From assembly GCA_964546505.1 (NCBI GenBank), contig CAZJJZ010000016.1, positions 1 through 31,804 on the forward strand: DNA of 31,804 bases, given 5' to 3'. Positions 14,401 to 23,320 of this stretch are shown in pieces; position 1 is the stretch's first letter, and the number at the start of each line of letters is the position of its first letter. The notes beneath the pieces were generated by a model that worked only from the letters and a program-made list of their open reading frames with translations, had not been told where the DNA came from and ran no database searches. This DNA is from CAZJJZ01 sp964546505 (GTDB lineage: Bacteria > Patescibacteriota > Gracilibacteria > UBA1369). A program made the translations under genes and the position numbers.

Positions 14401-17400
14401 ATGATTCGTCTGGAAAAAAAACTTCGACTTCCTCCCGATTTATATTCTCGCAACAGCTTATTTTCACTGCTGATCAACTTTCTGCTACGCGCTGAAAATC
14501 ATCCCGAAAAAGTTTTCAAAATTTTGGATGTGGGTGGGTATAATGGTCGTTTAGCTTGGTTCATGCCCAAAAATGGCGAATTAACTGTCTTGGATGCCAA
14601 ACCCGCTCCCGAGGGTGTCAAAACCAACTATATCCAGGGCGACGCCAGTCAATTACCTTTTGCTGACGGCAGTTTTGATCTGGTGATATCTTCAGATGTA
14701 TTAGAACACCTACCTGCCGATAAACGCCCCCAGATGCTCCAGGAAATGCTTCGTGTTTCCCGCCGACACGCCATCTTGGCGGCACCATTCAATAACATTT
14801 TCAACCAAAAAGCTGAAGAATTGATTAATCAGCAATTCATCGAGTACACCGGCCAACCTCATCCTTTTCTCAAAGAACATCAGCAATTTGGCTTACCGGA
14901 AATCGAGCAGATGGAGGAAATTCTGCACCAACAAAACATCTACTTCTCCAAAATTGGCGAAGGACATATCTATAACTGGGTGCTGCAACAACTTTCCATC
15001 GGTGTGAAATCAGCGGAATATGGTCGTTATGCTGAAAATTTACCTTCCCAATTCACAACCTTTTTCAACGAAAATCTGGAAAAACTTGGCAACTTCCGCA
15101 GCCCTACATATCGTACAGTCCTTTGCATGGACAAAGAGAAACCCATCAATTCACCGTTATTGCATCAGCTTGTGGAGGATATCAACAATTTTCACACCAC
15201 CACTTATCTGCAGGCGCTTAAACTGGCCTTTGATGAATCCAAAGCCATGCTTGGCTTCAGAAATCAATTGATCGATACTGAAAAACACAAAAGATTGGAT
15301 ACCTTACAAAAACTGGAAAGTTTCCAGACTGAAGTGGAGCAATTGCAATTGGAATTGAACGAAAAAAACAATCAACTGCTACTGCTGCAAGCTGAACTGC
15401 AGTTAACCAAAAACCACGCCGATAATTTGACAGGCATGCTCGGTTCTAGTGGCAAACAGCTTGAGCAGATGAAACAGGCCTTGTATGCCATCCGTGGAGA
15501 TTTAAACACACTTTCCACCGATAATGCCAGATTGACTTTGCAGCTCAGCAGCTTACAGCAGCAACAAAACGAATCAGTGCAGGAAAACACCAATCTGCGT
15601 CAGTATAGCCAACAACTTGCTGCCGATAAAAACCATTTACAAGCAGATTTTGATCAGCAAGCGCAACAATTGCAACAGGTGAAACAGTCTTTACAAGAAT
15701 ATAAAACTGCTTTGGAAACTGTTTTGAATTCACGTTCTTGGCGCTTGGTAAAAATCTACGGTAAGGTCAAAGACCAGGTTTGGACATGGCCCAAAAACCG
15801 TCTGAAAAAAATTGTCTATGTTTTGAAGCATGAGGGTTTAAGAAGCTTGTTTCACAAAGTTTGGAAGAAAATTCTGCCAACTAAAGCGATTTTTAAAGAT
15901 GAATATGGCATGTTCTTGGAGCAGAATGCCCTCAGTTCCGGAGATCTGCGCAAAATGAAGGAAGCCTCACTGCAATTCGCTTATCAGCCTCTGGTCAGCA
16001 TTATTGTACCGGTTTATAACACCGATGAAGTCTGGTTGCGTAAAATGTTTGAATCAGTCTTGGCTCAAGTATACGGTAAATGGGAAATCTGTGCAGTAGA
16101 CGATGGTTCCAACAAACCACATGTCAGAAAAATATTGGAAAAATACGCGCACAAAGATCCACGTATCAAAATAGTTTTCCGTTCTCACAATGGGGGAATA
16201 GTGGCGGCTTCCAATACCGCGGTTCGACAAGCCAAAGGAGCTTACCTGGCTTTGTTGGATCATGATGATGAATTGACTCCCGACGCTTTGTACCAGGTGG
16301 TCAAAGTTTTGCAGCAAAAGAAATACGATTTGATTTATTCTGATGAGGATAAATTGGAAATCAACGGCAAACCTTGCGAACCATACTTCAAATCCAACTA
16401 CAATCCAGACCTTTTGTTAAGTAATAATTATATCTGTCATTTTGCAGTTATCAGACGCAAGGTAATGGAAGAGGTGGGGAATTTTCGGGAAGGTACAGAA
16501 GGCGCTCAAGACTATGATTTAATGTTGAGAATCACCGATAAACCGCGAGATATTTATCACATTCCCAAGGTGCTTTACCACTGGCGCAAAATACCAGGCT
16601 CCACCGCGGCGACACTAGACGCCAAACCTTACGTTTTTGAAAATGCCAAAAAAGCCCTTCGAGACGCATTACGTCGCCGCGGAGTCGCCGCCGAAGTACA
16701 GGACGGCATGTGGAAAGGCAGCTATCGAGTCAAACGTAAAATCATCGGCACACCCACTGTATTGATCGGCATTCCTTTCAAGGATACGGTTGAGGTATTG
16801 AAAGTGGCAGTGGAAAGTGTCTTAAGTAAAACCACCTACCCCAATTATCGGCTGGTTTTATTGAATAACCGCAGCGAACAACCACAGACACTGGAGTATC
16901 TTCAATCACTTCAAAACCACCCACGCATCACCATAGACAATTACAATCAACCGTTTAACTATTCAGCGATCCAGAATTATTTAGCTAAAAACTACCCCGG
17001 AGACTATTTGGTACAGCTCAATAATGATACTGAAGTAATCTCTCCGGATTGGCTGGAAGCGCTATTGGAACATGCTCAAAGGCCAGAAGTAGCAGCAGTC
17101 GGAGCCAAACTGTTTTACCCTAATGGCCATATTCAACATGCCGGAGTGCTAATTGGCGTTGGTGGAGTGGCAAATCATGCTTTTTCCAAATTACCAGGCG
17201 ATTCGCATGGATATTTTGGTCAAGTCAACTCTATTCGCAACTACAGTGCGCTTACTTTTGCCTGTGTGATGATCCGGCGCGCGGTTTATGAAGAATTGCA
17301 AGGCCTGGACGAAAAAAATTTGGGAGTGGCTTTTAATGATGTTGATTTTTGTCTGCGCGCCGGTGAAAAGGGGTACTTAAATGTTTATACCCCTTATGCT

Positions 17401-17562
17401 CAACTTTATCACCATGAAAGCTATTCACGAGGCTATCATGTTAATTTTGCCGAAGAACGCTATTTCCGTGAAAGACACATCAATATTCTTCAATCCGGTG
17501 ATCCCTTCTACAACCCCAATCTATCTCACGATCATTTTGATTTCCGTTTACGCTTGAAGTAA
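14401..17562 (+). CDS. methyltransferase / coiled coil / tandem GT2 glycosyltransferase fusion (WsaE-like)
   Basis: 1053 residues. N-terminal class I SAM methyltransferase (about 38-200): motif I DVGGYNG (43-49), acidic VLDA around Asp65, FDLVISSDVLEHLP (92-105). A long coiled coil, rich in Gln/Leu, spans about 290-440, ending in SRSWRLVKIYGKVK, a run seen at the front of many rhamnosyltransferase-type GT2 domains. First GT2 domain about 529-735: VSIIVPVYN, DDGS (567-570), DHDD (620-623), YSDEDK. Second GT2 domain about 785-1010: LIGIPFKD, LNNDTE (873-878), NDVDFCLR (979-986). Both look catalytically intact. The domain order matches WsaE of Geobacillus stearothermophilus, a methylrhamnosyl transferase that builds and caps an S-layer glycan. 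It probably elongates and terminates a polymer at the inner membrane face. Substrate sugars cannot be told from sequence. Confidence 0.9.
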   Translation: MIRLEKKLRLPPDLYSRNSLFSLLINFLLRAENHPEKVFKILDVGGYNGRLAWFMPKNGELTVLDAKPAPEGVKTNYIQGDASQLPFADGSFDLVISSDVLEHLPADKRPQMLQEMLRVSRRHAILAAPFNNIFNQKAEELINQQFIEYTGQPHPFLKEHQQFGLPEIEQMEEILHQQNIYFSKIGEGHIYNWVLQQLSIGVKSAEYGRYAENLPSQFTTFFNENLEKLGNFRSPTYRTVLCMDKEKPINSPLLHQLVEDINNFHTTTYLQALKLAFDESKAMLGFRNQLIDTEKHKRLDTLQKLESFQTEVEQLQLELNEKNNQLLLLQAELQLTKNHADNLTGMLGSSGKQLEQMKQALYAIRGDLNTLSTDNARLTLQLSSLQQQQNESVQENTNLRQYSQQLAADKNHLQADFDQQAQQLQQVKQSLQEYKTALETVLNSRSWRLVKIYGKVKDQVWTWPKNRLKKIVYVLKHEGLRSLFHKVWKKILPTKAIFKDEYGMFLEQNALSSGDLRKMKEASLQFAYQPLVSIIVPVYNTDEVWLRKMFESVLAQVYGKWEICAVDDGSNKPHVRKILEKYAHKDPRIKIVFRSHNGGIVAASNTAVRQAKGAYLALLDHDDELTPDALYQVVKVLQQKKYDLIYSDEDKLEINGKPCEPYFKSNYNPDLLLSNNYICHFAVIRRKVMEEVGNFREGTEGAQDYDLMLRITDKPRDIYHIPKVLYHWRKIPGSTAATLDAKPYVFENAKKALRDALRRRGVAAEVQDGMWKGSYRVKRKIIGTPTVLIGIPFKDTVEVLKVAVESVLSKTTYPNYRLVLLNNRSEQPQTLEYLQSLQNHPRITIDNYNQPFNYSAIQNYLAKNYPGDYLVQLNNDTEVISPDWLEALLEHAQRPEVAAVGAKLFYPNGHIQHAGVLIGVGGVANHAFSKLPGDSHGYFGQVNSIRNYSALTFACVMIRRAVYEELQGLDEKNLGVAFNDVDFCLRAGEKGYLNVYTPYAQLYHHESYSRGYHVNFAEERYFRERHINILQSGDPFYNPNLSHDHFDFRLRLK

Positions 17563-17587
17563 ACTGGCAGAGCGTCAAAATTCACAT

Positions 17588-19522
17588 ATGAGCTCGACCA
17601 AAATAAAATTTCAAAATTTGCTGAATCACATCATCACTTGGTTGATCTACCTATTGCTAGCAATCACTCCGTTACTGTTTTCTCTCGATTTCTACAATGT
17701 TTTTACAGTTCCCAAGCTGCTATTTATTCGCGCAATTACCTTGTTGGCAGTTTTCATTGTCACACTGAAGCTATTTTGGTTAAAGGACAACAAGCCACTT
17801 CTCTGGCCCAAAACTTGGCTGAATCTAGCCCTACTCCCGATACTGGTCAGCACCCTGCTTAGCTCACTGTTTTCACTCAATATCTACTCTTCCTGGTTTG
17901 GTCAATATGGCGGATTTATGGGCTTTTGGACTTACTTTAATTGTTTCGTCTTAACCTTCCTGACTGCTCAATTTCTGACCCCCAAAACAGTCACTACCGC
18001 GCTTAAAATCAGCTTCTGGACAGCTGCTTTTGTCGCATTATTCGGTTTACTGCAATGGCAAGACTTTTTCGGGTTATGGACAGTCAATTGGAGTGACGAT
18101 CCTCAAAAACGAATTTTTTCCAGCATCGGACACGCCAATCACCTTGGAGCCTATTTGGCAGGTCATTTTCTACTTAGTTTTTGGCTCTTTCGAAAAGCGC
18201 CGAAACTTTGGCAGTTTTTGGTAATGCTTACGGCCTTGTTGATTTTAATTGCTTTACTTTTGACTGCTAGTCGTGGTGCTGTTTTTGCTTTATTCATCAG
18301 TGGTATTTTGCTGATTCCCAAAGCAGCGTGGCAAAAAATTTTCCGTCGTCAATTACTGGTCTGGTGGTTGTTGGGTGTGTTAATAGTAACTTTGACAATC
18401 ACTATTTTGAGCAATAGTAAAATTGGACTAGTGGAGAGGACAAGTGAAACCATTAGCGCTATTAATGCAGGGTATAGTCCAGAACGTTGGAGTTTCCTGA
18501 ACAGTGCCTGGCAAATGTTTTTGGACCATCCACTACTTGGCACAGGTCTCTCCACTTATCGAGATGCATTTAGTATTTACCGACCAAAAGAATATCGCGT
18601 TTTTGGAGTTGGTAATGTGGAATATATTACTATTCCTGAAGCCGCGCACAATGAATATGCCAATTATCTGGCAACGACAGGTTTGATTGGCTTTCTCGCC
18701 TATCTTTGGTTAATTATTCAAGTTTTCCGAAGTATCAAAGACACTTCGCACCCATTATTAGCCCAAGCATTGAAAGGTTTGTTGCTGGTATATTTAATAC
18801 AGACTTTTTTTAGTTTTGGACAAATATTTACCACCAGCCAATTTTATTTATATATTGGCATGCTCGCCGCCTTGAAACCCAAAACAACTCATCAATTGGC
18901 GTTGCCGTCTGCGCTGAAATATCTACTTTCCGCCATTTTACTCTGGCTGATTCTTGCGGGCGCCAATTATTTGGTACTTCAACCTGCCTTGAGCGATTGG
19001 TATTTGAACCAGGCTGCTCAAGCTGAAGCTGACAGTCAAGACACAAAAGCCGAACAGGCATATCAACTTGCTGTAAAACACACAGCAGGGGAGTACTTAT
19101 TAGTGCAAAAATTGGCCGATTTCTATCTGTCTTCCGCAGCAGCTACAGCTCTAGAAGAAAATAAGCAGGACTTTCTGCAAAAAGCCATCTCTGCATACCA
19201 AAAAGCCAAACAATTAAACCCCAACTATCCTTCCACTCATTTTAATTCTGCCTTGGCAGAATTGTCACTATACCGTCTAACCCTGCAAGATAATCATCTC
19301 GCCAAAGCAAAAAACGCCTTCCTGGAAGCTATCAATCGTGCTCCTAACAATCCAAGGTTTTTATATGAATATGCCAAAAAACTCCATTCAGAGTGGGGGG
19401 ATCGAGTTGGAGCCGTGCAATATTTACAACAAGCGATTGCCATTAATTCAGACTATCAGGAACCGCAAGATTATCTGAATTTCCTATATCAAAACCACCC
19501 GGAGTTAAAAACAGCAAATTAG
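17588..19522 (+). CDS. WaaL/O-antigen-ligase-family membrane protein with C-terminal TPR domain
   Basis: 644 residues. About eleven or twelve hydrophobic segments fill residues 15-430, with one more at about 443-462. The large loop characteristic of the Wzy_C/WaaL family lies around residues 281-360 and contains SPERWSFLNSAW, HPLLGTGLSTY and EAAHNEY (351-357); His354, together with Arg229 in ASRG, are the residues I would expect to be functionally important. After the last helix, residues about 470-640 form TPR-like helical repeats (EQAYQLAVKH, AISAYQKAKQLNPNYP, FLEAINRAPNNPRF, LQQAIAINSDYQ), placed outside the membrane. The family transfers or polymerises lipid-linked glycans; in bacteria with an SLH S-layer it can act as the O-oligosaccharyltransferase. 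Twenty-five bases follow the fusion gene, so it ends the operon. Ligase rather than polymerase is inferred from the ABC-dependent context. Confidence 0.87.
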   Translation: MSSTKIKFQNLLNHIITWLIYLLLAITPLLFSLDFYNVFTVPKLLFIRAITLLAVFIVTLKLFWLKDNKPLLWPKTWLNLALLPILVSTLLSSLFSLNIYSSWFGQYGGFMGFWTYFNCFVLTFLTAQFLTPKTVTTALKISFWTAAFVALFGLLQWQDFFGLWTVNWSDDPQKRIFSSIGHANHLGAYLAGHFLLSFWLFRKAPKLWQFLVMLTALLILIALLLTASRGAVFALFISGILLIPKAAWQKIFRRQLLVWWLLGVLIVTLTITILSNSKIGLVERTSETISAINAGYSPERWSFLNSAWQMFLDHPLLGTGLSTYRDAFSIYRPKEYRVFGVGNVEYITIPEAAHNEYANYLATTGLIGFLAYLWLIIQVFRSIKDTSHPLLAQALKGLLLVYLIQTFFSFGQIFTTSQFYLYIGMLAALKPKTTHQLALPSALKYLLSAILLWLILAGANYLVLQPALSDWYLNQAAQAEADSQDTKAEQAYQLAVKHTAGEYLLVQKLADFYLSSAAATALEENKQDFLQKAISAYQKAKQLNPNYPSTHFNSALAELSLYRLTLQDNHLAKAKNAFLEAINRAPNNPRFLYEYAKKLHSEWGDRVGAVQYLQQAIAINSDYQEPQDYLNFLYQNHPELKTAN

Positions 19523-19589
19523 CCTCAACCTTTTCGCCGCATTCAACACAGTCGCTATCCTCCCCCAAACCATTATTCCCCATCAAGCC

Positions 19590-20423
19590 TTACTTCAAAG
19601 CCGCCACCAACGCATTACGACCCGTTTTCCCCCCTTCCCGTCGATAGGAGAAAAAGTGCTTACCACTGTCTGGATTGGCAGTATCCACTTGAGCAATTTC
19701 CAGACGATTTTCCTGAATTCCCAAATCCGTCAATTGCTGCCTGGCAATTCCCCAAAGATCCACTTTTCTACCCTGATAGTAATTTTGGTACTCTGGACCA
19801 ATCTCTGCTATCGGATCAGTAAATTCGCTATTCTCTAGGCCCAGCGAGGGTGCAATCCCCACGAAAATATGCTCTGCGCTACAGCCAAAATTGATGGTCA
19901 TAGCGTCAAGTATTTTCTTGTAAATTCTTTTCTTCAACCCCTTCCAACCAGCATGTGCTACGGCCAAAACCTCTCTAGTAGGATCATAAAATAAGGCCGC
20001 CTGACAATCGGCCACTTGCATCATCAAACCTAGTCCTCGCACATTAGTAACAAATCCATCATAATCATCGATCTCTAACATCATGTCTTGTCTATAGACC
20101 AGACTATGTCCATCCAAAGCTTCGCCAACTTGTAAATTTTGCAGGGCAGCAAAAATACTATTGTCTATCGACAGGACATTGTCACTATGAGTCTGGTTAG
20201 CGGACAAAAGCCATTCCAAAGCCATGGCCTGCCGGATTTTTTGTCTATTCTGAGTCACTACTTCATCTTCATCACCAATTGTAAACCGTACATTTAGACT
20301 GTCAAAAGGTGCTTCTGATTTACCGCCTTCACGTCCAAAAAAAGCCTGTTGCAGTCCGCTGGAAAAACCGCTAAGCAAGTGAAATTGCTGAGCTGGCAAG
20401 TCAAGATATTGCACTTTCCTCAT
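19590..20423 (-). CDS. pgeF: YfiH/PgeF family (multicopper-oxidase-like) purine nucleoside phosphorylase
   Basis: 277 residues from ATG 20423. The family's metal ligands are visible: His in NQTHSDNV, Cys in VADCQAALF and His in AVAHAGWKG. The opening AFFGREGGKS is equivalent to the usual FSTRxGGVS. Members act on purine nucleosides (adenosine deamination and phosphorolysis) and have been linked to clearing mis-incorporated serine from peptidoglycan precursors, so either role is possible here. A TTG at 20441 would add six residues and overlap the upstream gene by eight bases; I prefer the ATG. It is the last gene of the enolase operon and its 3' end faces the glycan operon without a visible terminator. 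Confidence 0.88.
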   Translation of the reverse strand: MRKVQYLDLPAQQFHLLSGFSSGLQQAFFGREGGKSEAPFDSLNVRFTIGDEDEVVTQNRQKIRQAMALEWLLSANQTHSDNVLSIDNSIFAALQNLQVGEALDGHSLVYRQDMMLEIDDYDGFVTNVRGLGLMMQVADCQAALFYDPTREVLAVAHAGWKGLKKRIYKKILDAMTINFGCSAEHIFVGIAPSLGLENSEFTDPIAEIGPEYQNYYQGRKVDLWGIARQQLTDLGIQENRLEIAQVDTANPDSGKHFFSYRREGGKTGRNALVAALK

Positions 20424-20433
20424 CGTAAAAAAA

Positions 20434-21288
20434 TTACTCAATTAAATCCTTCAGTACCAAAGGAAATTCTTGTAATAAATCTTCCGCAGTGAAGCAATAG
20501 CCCTTTAACTTTAACAATCTATCTCCTGCACTGCCAAGGGCAAAAGCTGCTGCCTGGCACGCTTCAAAAGCGGGTAAATCTTGTGACATCAACCCGGCTA
20601 CCATACCGGCGAGTACATCTCCGCTTCCTCCCACCGTCATACCAGCATTGCCGGTGTCATTTTCTTCCAGTTGACCATCATCGGACGCAATAATATCAAT
20701 TGGTCCTTTCAGCAAAATATTCATTTTCAAGTCATTGGCCAGAGCTCGGATTAAACGTGTTTTTTGATCTGCGGGATCGGTAATTTTGAATGGTTTGCCA
20801 GTCAATTTTTCGAATTCATAATGATGCGGTGTAATGACCAACGGGTGACTAAGTGGTATATTTTCCACCAGTTCCAGTGCCTGAATCGCATGAGCATCCA
20901 ATACCATCGGTAAATTGATTTGTTCAATTAGATCTTTTACTGTTTTGAGTGTTTCCGGTCTGTCCCCCAAGCCTGGTCCAATCAGTACCACATCCACATT
21001 GGTCGCCAAGGCCATAATCATCTCTTTCGCCTTCTGCGATAAATATTCACCCGGGTATTTACGCACCAGAAAACTGGGGCTGAAATTTCTGGTGACGTCA
21101 AAATTTACTTCCGGAACTGCGATAGTAACCAAATCCGCTCCGCTATTCAGCACCGCTTGAGAGCTAAACAACGGAGCTCCGTGAAACTCCACGCTCCCTC
21201 CCAACACCAGGACGCGTCCATTCATGGCTTTATGGCTCAGGGGATTACGTCTTGGTGTGGTTTTTTTGAAAAGGGAGGATTTGAACAT
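20434..21288 (-). CDS. nnrD: ADP/ATP-dependent (S)-NAD(P)H-hydrate dehydratase
   Basis: Repairs hydrated NADH and NADPH back to the active cofactor. 284 residues, ribokinase-like fold. Markers: GRVLVLGGSVEFHGAP near the N-terminus, VLIGPGLGDRPET in the middle, VLDAHAIQAL, VITPHHYEFEKLTG, KGPIDII, and the signature GNAGMTVGGSGDVLAGMVAG, which carries the catalytic Asp and anion hole. The YjeF N-terminal epimerase (NnrE) is not fused and not present nearby, so only the S epimer would be handled unless nnrE lies elsewhere. The ATG is two bases after the enolase stop codon, implying translational coupling. Confidence 0.92.
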   Translation of the reverse strand: MFKSSLFKKTTPRRNPLSHKAMNGRVLVLGGSVEFHGAPLFSSQAVLNSGADLVTIAVPEVNFDVTRNFSPSFLVRKYPGEYLSQKAKEMIMALATNVDVVLIGPGLGDRPETLKTVKDLIEQINLPMVLDAHAIQALELVENIPLSHPLVITPHHYEFEKLTGKPFKITDPADQKTRLIRALANDLKMNILLKGPIDIIASDDGQLEENDTGNAGMTVGGSGDVLAGMVAGLMSQDLPAFEACQAAAFALGSAGDRLLKLKGYCFTAEDLLQEFPLVLKDLIE

Positions 21289-21290
21289 CT

Positions 21291-22580
21291 TTATTGTAAG
21301 TTATAGAAAGCGCCATAACCGGCATAAACGGCTTTTTTGCCTAATTCTTCCTCGATTCTTAGCAATTGGTTGTATTTTGCAACACGGTCAGTTCTGCTCA
21401 TTGAGCCTGTTTTGATTTGACCTGTACACATAGCCACCACCAAATCGGCAATAGTGGTATCTTCTGTTTCTCCAGAGCGATGAGAAACTACTGCTGTCCA
21501 ATCATTCAATTCAGCCAAGTCAATTGCATCGATGGTTTCGGTCAGAGTACCGATTTGATTAACCTTAATAAGAATAGAGTTGGCAGCATTTTCTTCAATA
21601 CCTTTTTCCAATCTTTTTACATTTGTCACAAACAAGTCGTCACCGACAATTTGCACTGAACCTTTGGTTTTCTTGACCAATTTGCTCCAACTGCTCCAGT
21701 CATCCTCCGCCAAGCCATCTTCAATCGAAATAATCGGATATTTTTTGACCAGACTCATCCAGTAGTCTACCAATTCATCACCGCTTAATGACTCCTGTTT
21801 TCCTTTGATTCTCAAATTGTATTTACCGGCTTTGGCATCAAAAAATTCTGTAGAAGCCGCGTCTATGCCCAGTTTAACGTCGTCACCTGCCTTATATCCG
21901 GCTTTATCAATCGCACTTAAAATCAAATCAAAAGCTTCTTCTTGTGTTTTTAGGGCTGGCGCATAGCCACCTTCATCACCAACTGTTGTTTTATAACCTT
22001 TGTCCTTCAAAATACCGGCCAAAGAATGAAACACTTCCGCTCCCATCCGAATAGCTTCCTTGAATGATTCCGCGCCAACCGGCAAAATCATGAACTCTTG
22101 AATATCCAAACCGCTATCCGCATGTTTGCCACCATTCAAAACATTCATCATTGGCACAGGCAACAAATTGGCTTCGGGATTCAAATATTTCCACAAACTA
22201 ACTTTTTTTTCATTAGCCGCGCAACGAGCAGCCGCCAGAGAAACTCCCAAAATGGCATTCGCTCCAAATTTGGACTTGGTCTCAGTACCGTCTTTTTCAA
22301 TCATCATTAAATCCAACTTTTCTTGCTCAGTCACATTTTGACCGACTAAGAGTTTTTTCAAGGTAGTATTTACGTTTTTGACAGCATTCAAAACACCTTT
22401 TCCTTTGAATCTGGATTTATCACCGTCTCTTAATTCCAAAGCTTCGTGTGCTCCGGTGGAAGCACCACTTGGTACAATCGCTCGGCCCATTGCTTTGGCT
22501 GTGTGAACTTCTACTTCCACAGTAGGATTACCTCGAGAGTCAATCACTTCTCGGGCTTTAATATCAGTAATTTTGCCCAT
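21291..22580 (-). CDS. eno: enolase
   Basis: Glycolytic 2-phosphoglycerate to phosphoenolpyruvate conversion in the cytosol. 429 residues, full family length. The opening ITDIKAREVIDSRGNPTVEVEV, PSGASTGAHEALELRDGD (mobile loop with SGAST), GDEGGYAP, ISIEDGLAEDDW, VGDDLFVTN and the signature SHRSGETEDTTIADLVVA are all intact, including the catalytic Glu, Lys and metal-binding acids. It heads an operon with nnrD and pgeF. The ATG at 22580 is preceded by an AT-rich leader with no Shine-Dalgarno site and a TATAAT box about 35 bases upstream. Confidence 0.98.
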   Translation of the reverse strand: MGKITDIKAREVIDSRGNPTVEVEVHTAKAMGRAIVPSGASTGAHEALELRDGDKSRFKGKGVLNAVKNVNTTLKKLLVGQNVTEQEKLDLMMIEKDGTETKSKFGANAILGVSLAAARCAANEKKVSLWKYLNPEANLLPVPMMNVLNGGKHADSGLDIQEFMILPVGAESFKEAIRMGAEVFHSLAGILKDKGYKTTVGDEGGYAPALKTQEEAFDLILSAIDKAGYKAGDDVKLGIDAASTEFFDAKAGKYNLRIKGKQESLSGDELVDYWMSLVKKYPIISIEDGLAEDDWSSWSKLVKKTKGSVQIVGDDLFVTNVKRLEKGIEENAANSILIKVNQIGTLTETIDAIDLAELNDWTAVVSHRSGETEDTTIADLVVAMCTGQIKTGSMSRTDRVAKYNQLLRIEEELGKKAVYAGYGAFYNLQ

Positions 22581-22613
22581 GTTGTTATTTATTTAAAAAA
22601 TTTTGGCGAGCGC

Positions 22614-22619
22614 ATTATA
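22614..22619 (-). promoter_or_regulatory. -10 box (TATAAT) of the enolase operon
   Basis: A perfect TATAAT on the minus strand, 34 bases before the enolase ATG. The -35 region is poor or runs toward the adjoining assembly gap. Confidence 0.5.
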
Positions 22620-22646
22620 ACAAAAATGAATTTAAAAATGATAGTC

Positions 22647-22656
22647 NNNNNNNNNN
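22647..22656. other. assembly gap (10 N) in intergenic region
   Basis: Ten N between the enolase promoter and the MBL-fold gene. The true length is unknown. Confidence 0.99.
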
Positions 22657-22731
22657 TTTTTCTTTGTCTGTTATCATCCCCCACGCCAGAGCGACAATTG
22701 CTCAGTATTAACCAATCATCACTCAAGTTCC

Positions 22732-23309
22732 ATGGAAATTTCTCAAGCACAACCACATGGTATACAAATCAAAACCAAACAATGCTCAGCCTTTATCGAT
22801 GCATTTTCAGCTGATTTAAAGTACACCGGCCCGGCCAACGCCGATCTCATCCTCACTTCTCAAGCTTTTTTAGAACCAGCCAATTTACCCTCAGAAAGTA
22901 AATTTTTTAGTTGGAAGTCAAAGGTATCGGTTTGACTATCCTAATTTTAAATCCGGACGAGCCTGATCAGTCTCAAAAAAAACTACTTTTCTTGCTTTAC
23001 ACTGATACTGCCAAAATCGCCTATTTACCAAAGTTGGAAAAAGCATTTACACCTGATCAAATTGAGAAAATTGGGGATTTAGACCTTTTGCTGTTTCCAT
23101 TGTCCACTGACGAAAGCCTCATCCACAACACCCTTGAGGAAATCAACCCGCAGGCTTTTCTGCCGTTGATTAATCAAGATAATCAGCATCTCAAAGAGGC
23201 TTTTTTCACCAAACTGGGCGTTACCGCGCCCGAACCACAAAGTAAGGTGGTGTTAAGCGGCAAGAAAGATACCTCTGAGGAACAATTAAAGATTTATTTA
23301 TTGAGTTAA
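22732..23309 (+). pseudogene. metallo-beta-lactamase-fold protein (UlaG-like, Patescibacteria type), reading frame broken
   Basis: Two frames join into one protein. The first starts at ATG 22732 and stops at 22935; the second continues from about 22911 to 23309. Together they follow the small MBL-fold proteins common in Patescibacteria: MEI start, IDAF, NADLILTS, (W)EVKGIGLTILIL, LLFLLYTDTAKIAYLPK, LDLLLFPLS, and a terminal region on lysine-rich strands. These proteins already lack the HxHxDH zinc site, as here. At the join the family usually has a PGEYEV motif; only EV remains. The frames differ by one base (or 4, 7, 10, 13). Loss of one G after AGTTGG, or a deletion between TTGG repeats, explains it. 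It is either a real pseudogene or an assembly error. Confidence 0.6.
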
Positions 23310-23320
23310 ATTCGCCATCC

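Noticed and set aside
22903..22914. Programmed -1 frameshift or polymerase slippage on the T6 run in the MBL-fold gene
   Set aside because: Shifting at the T run, or adding one T, puts TAG (22908-22910) in frame at once. The frame change must occur at or after 22911, so the T run cannot explain it.
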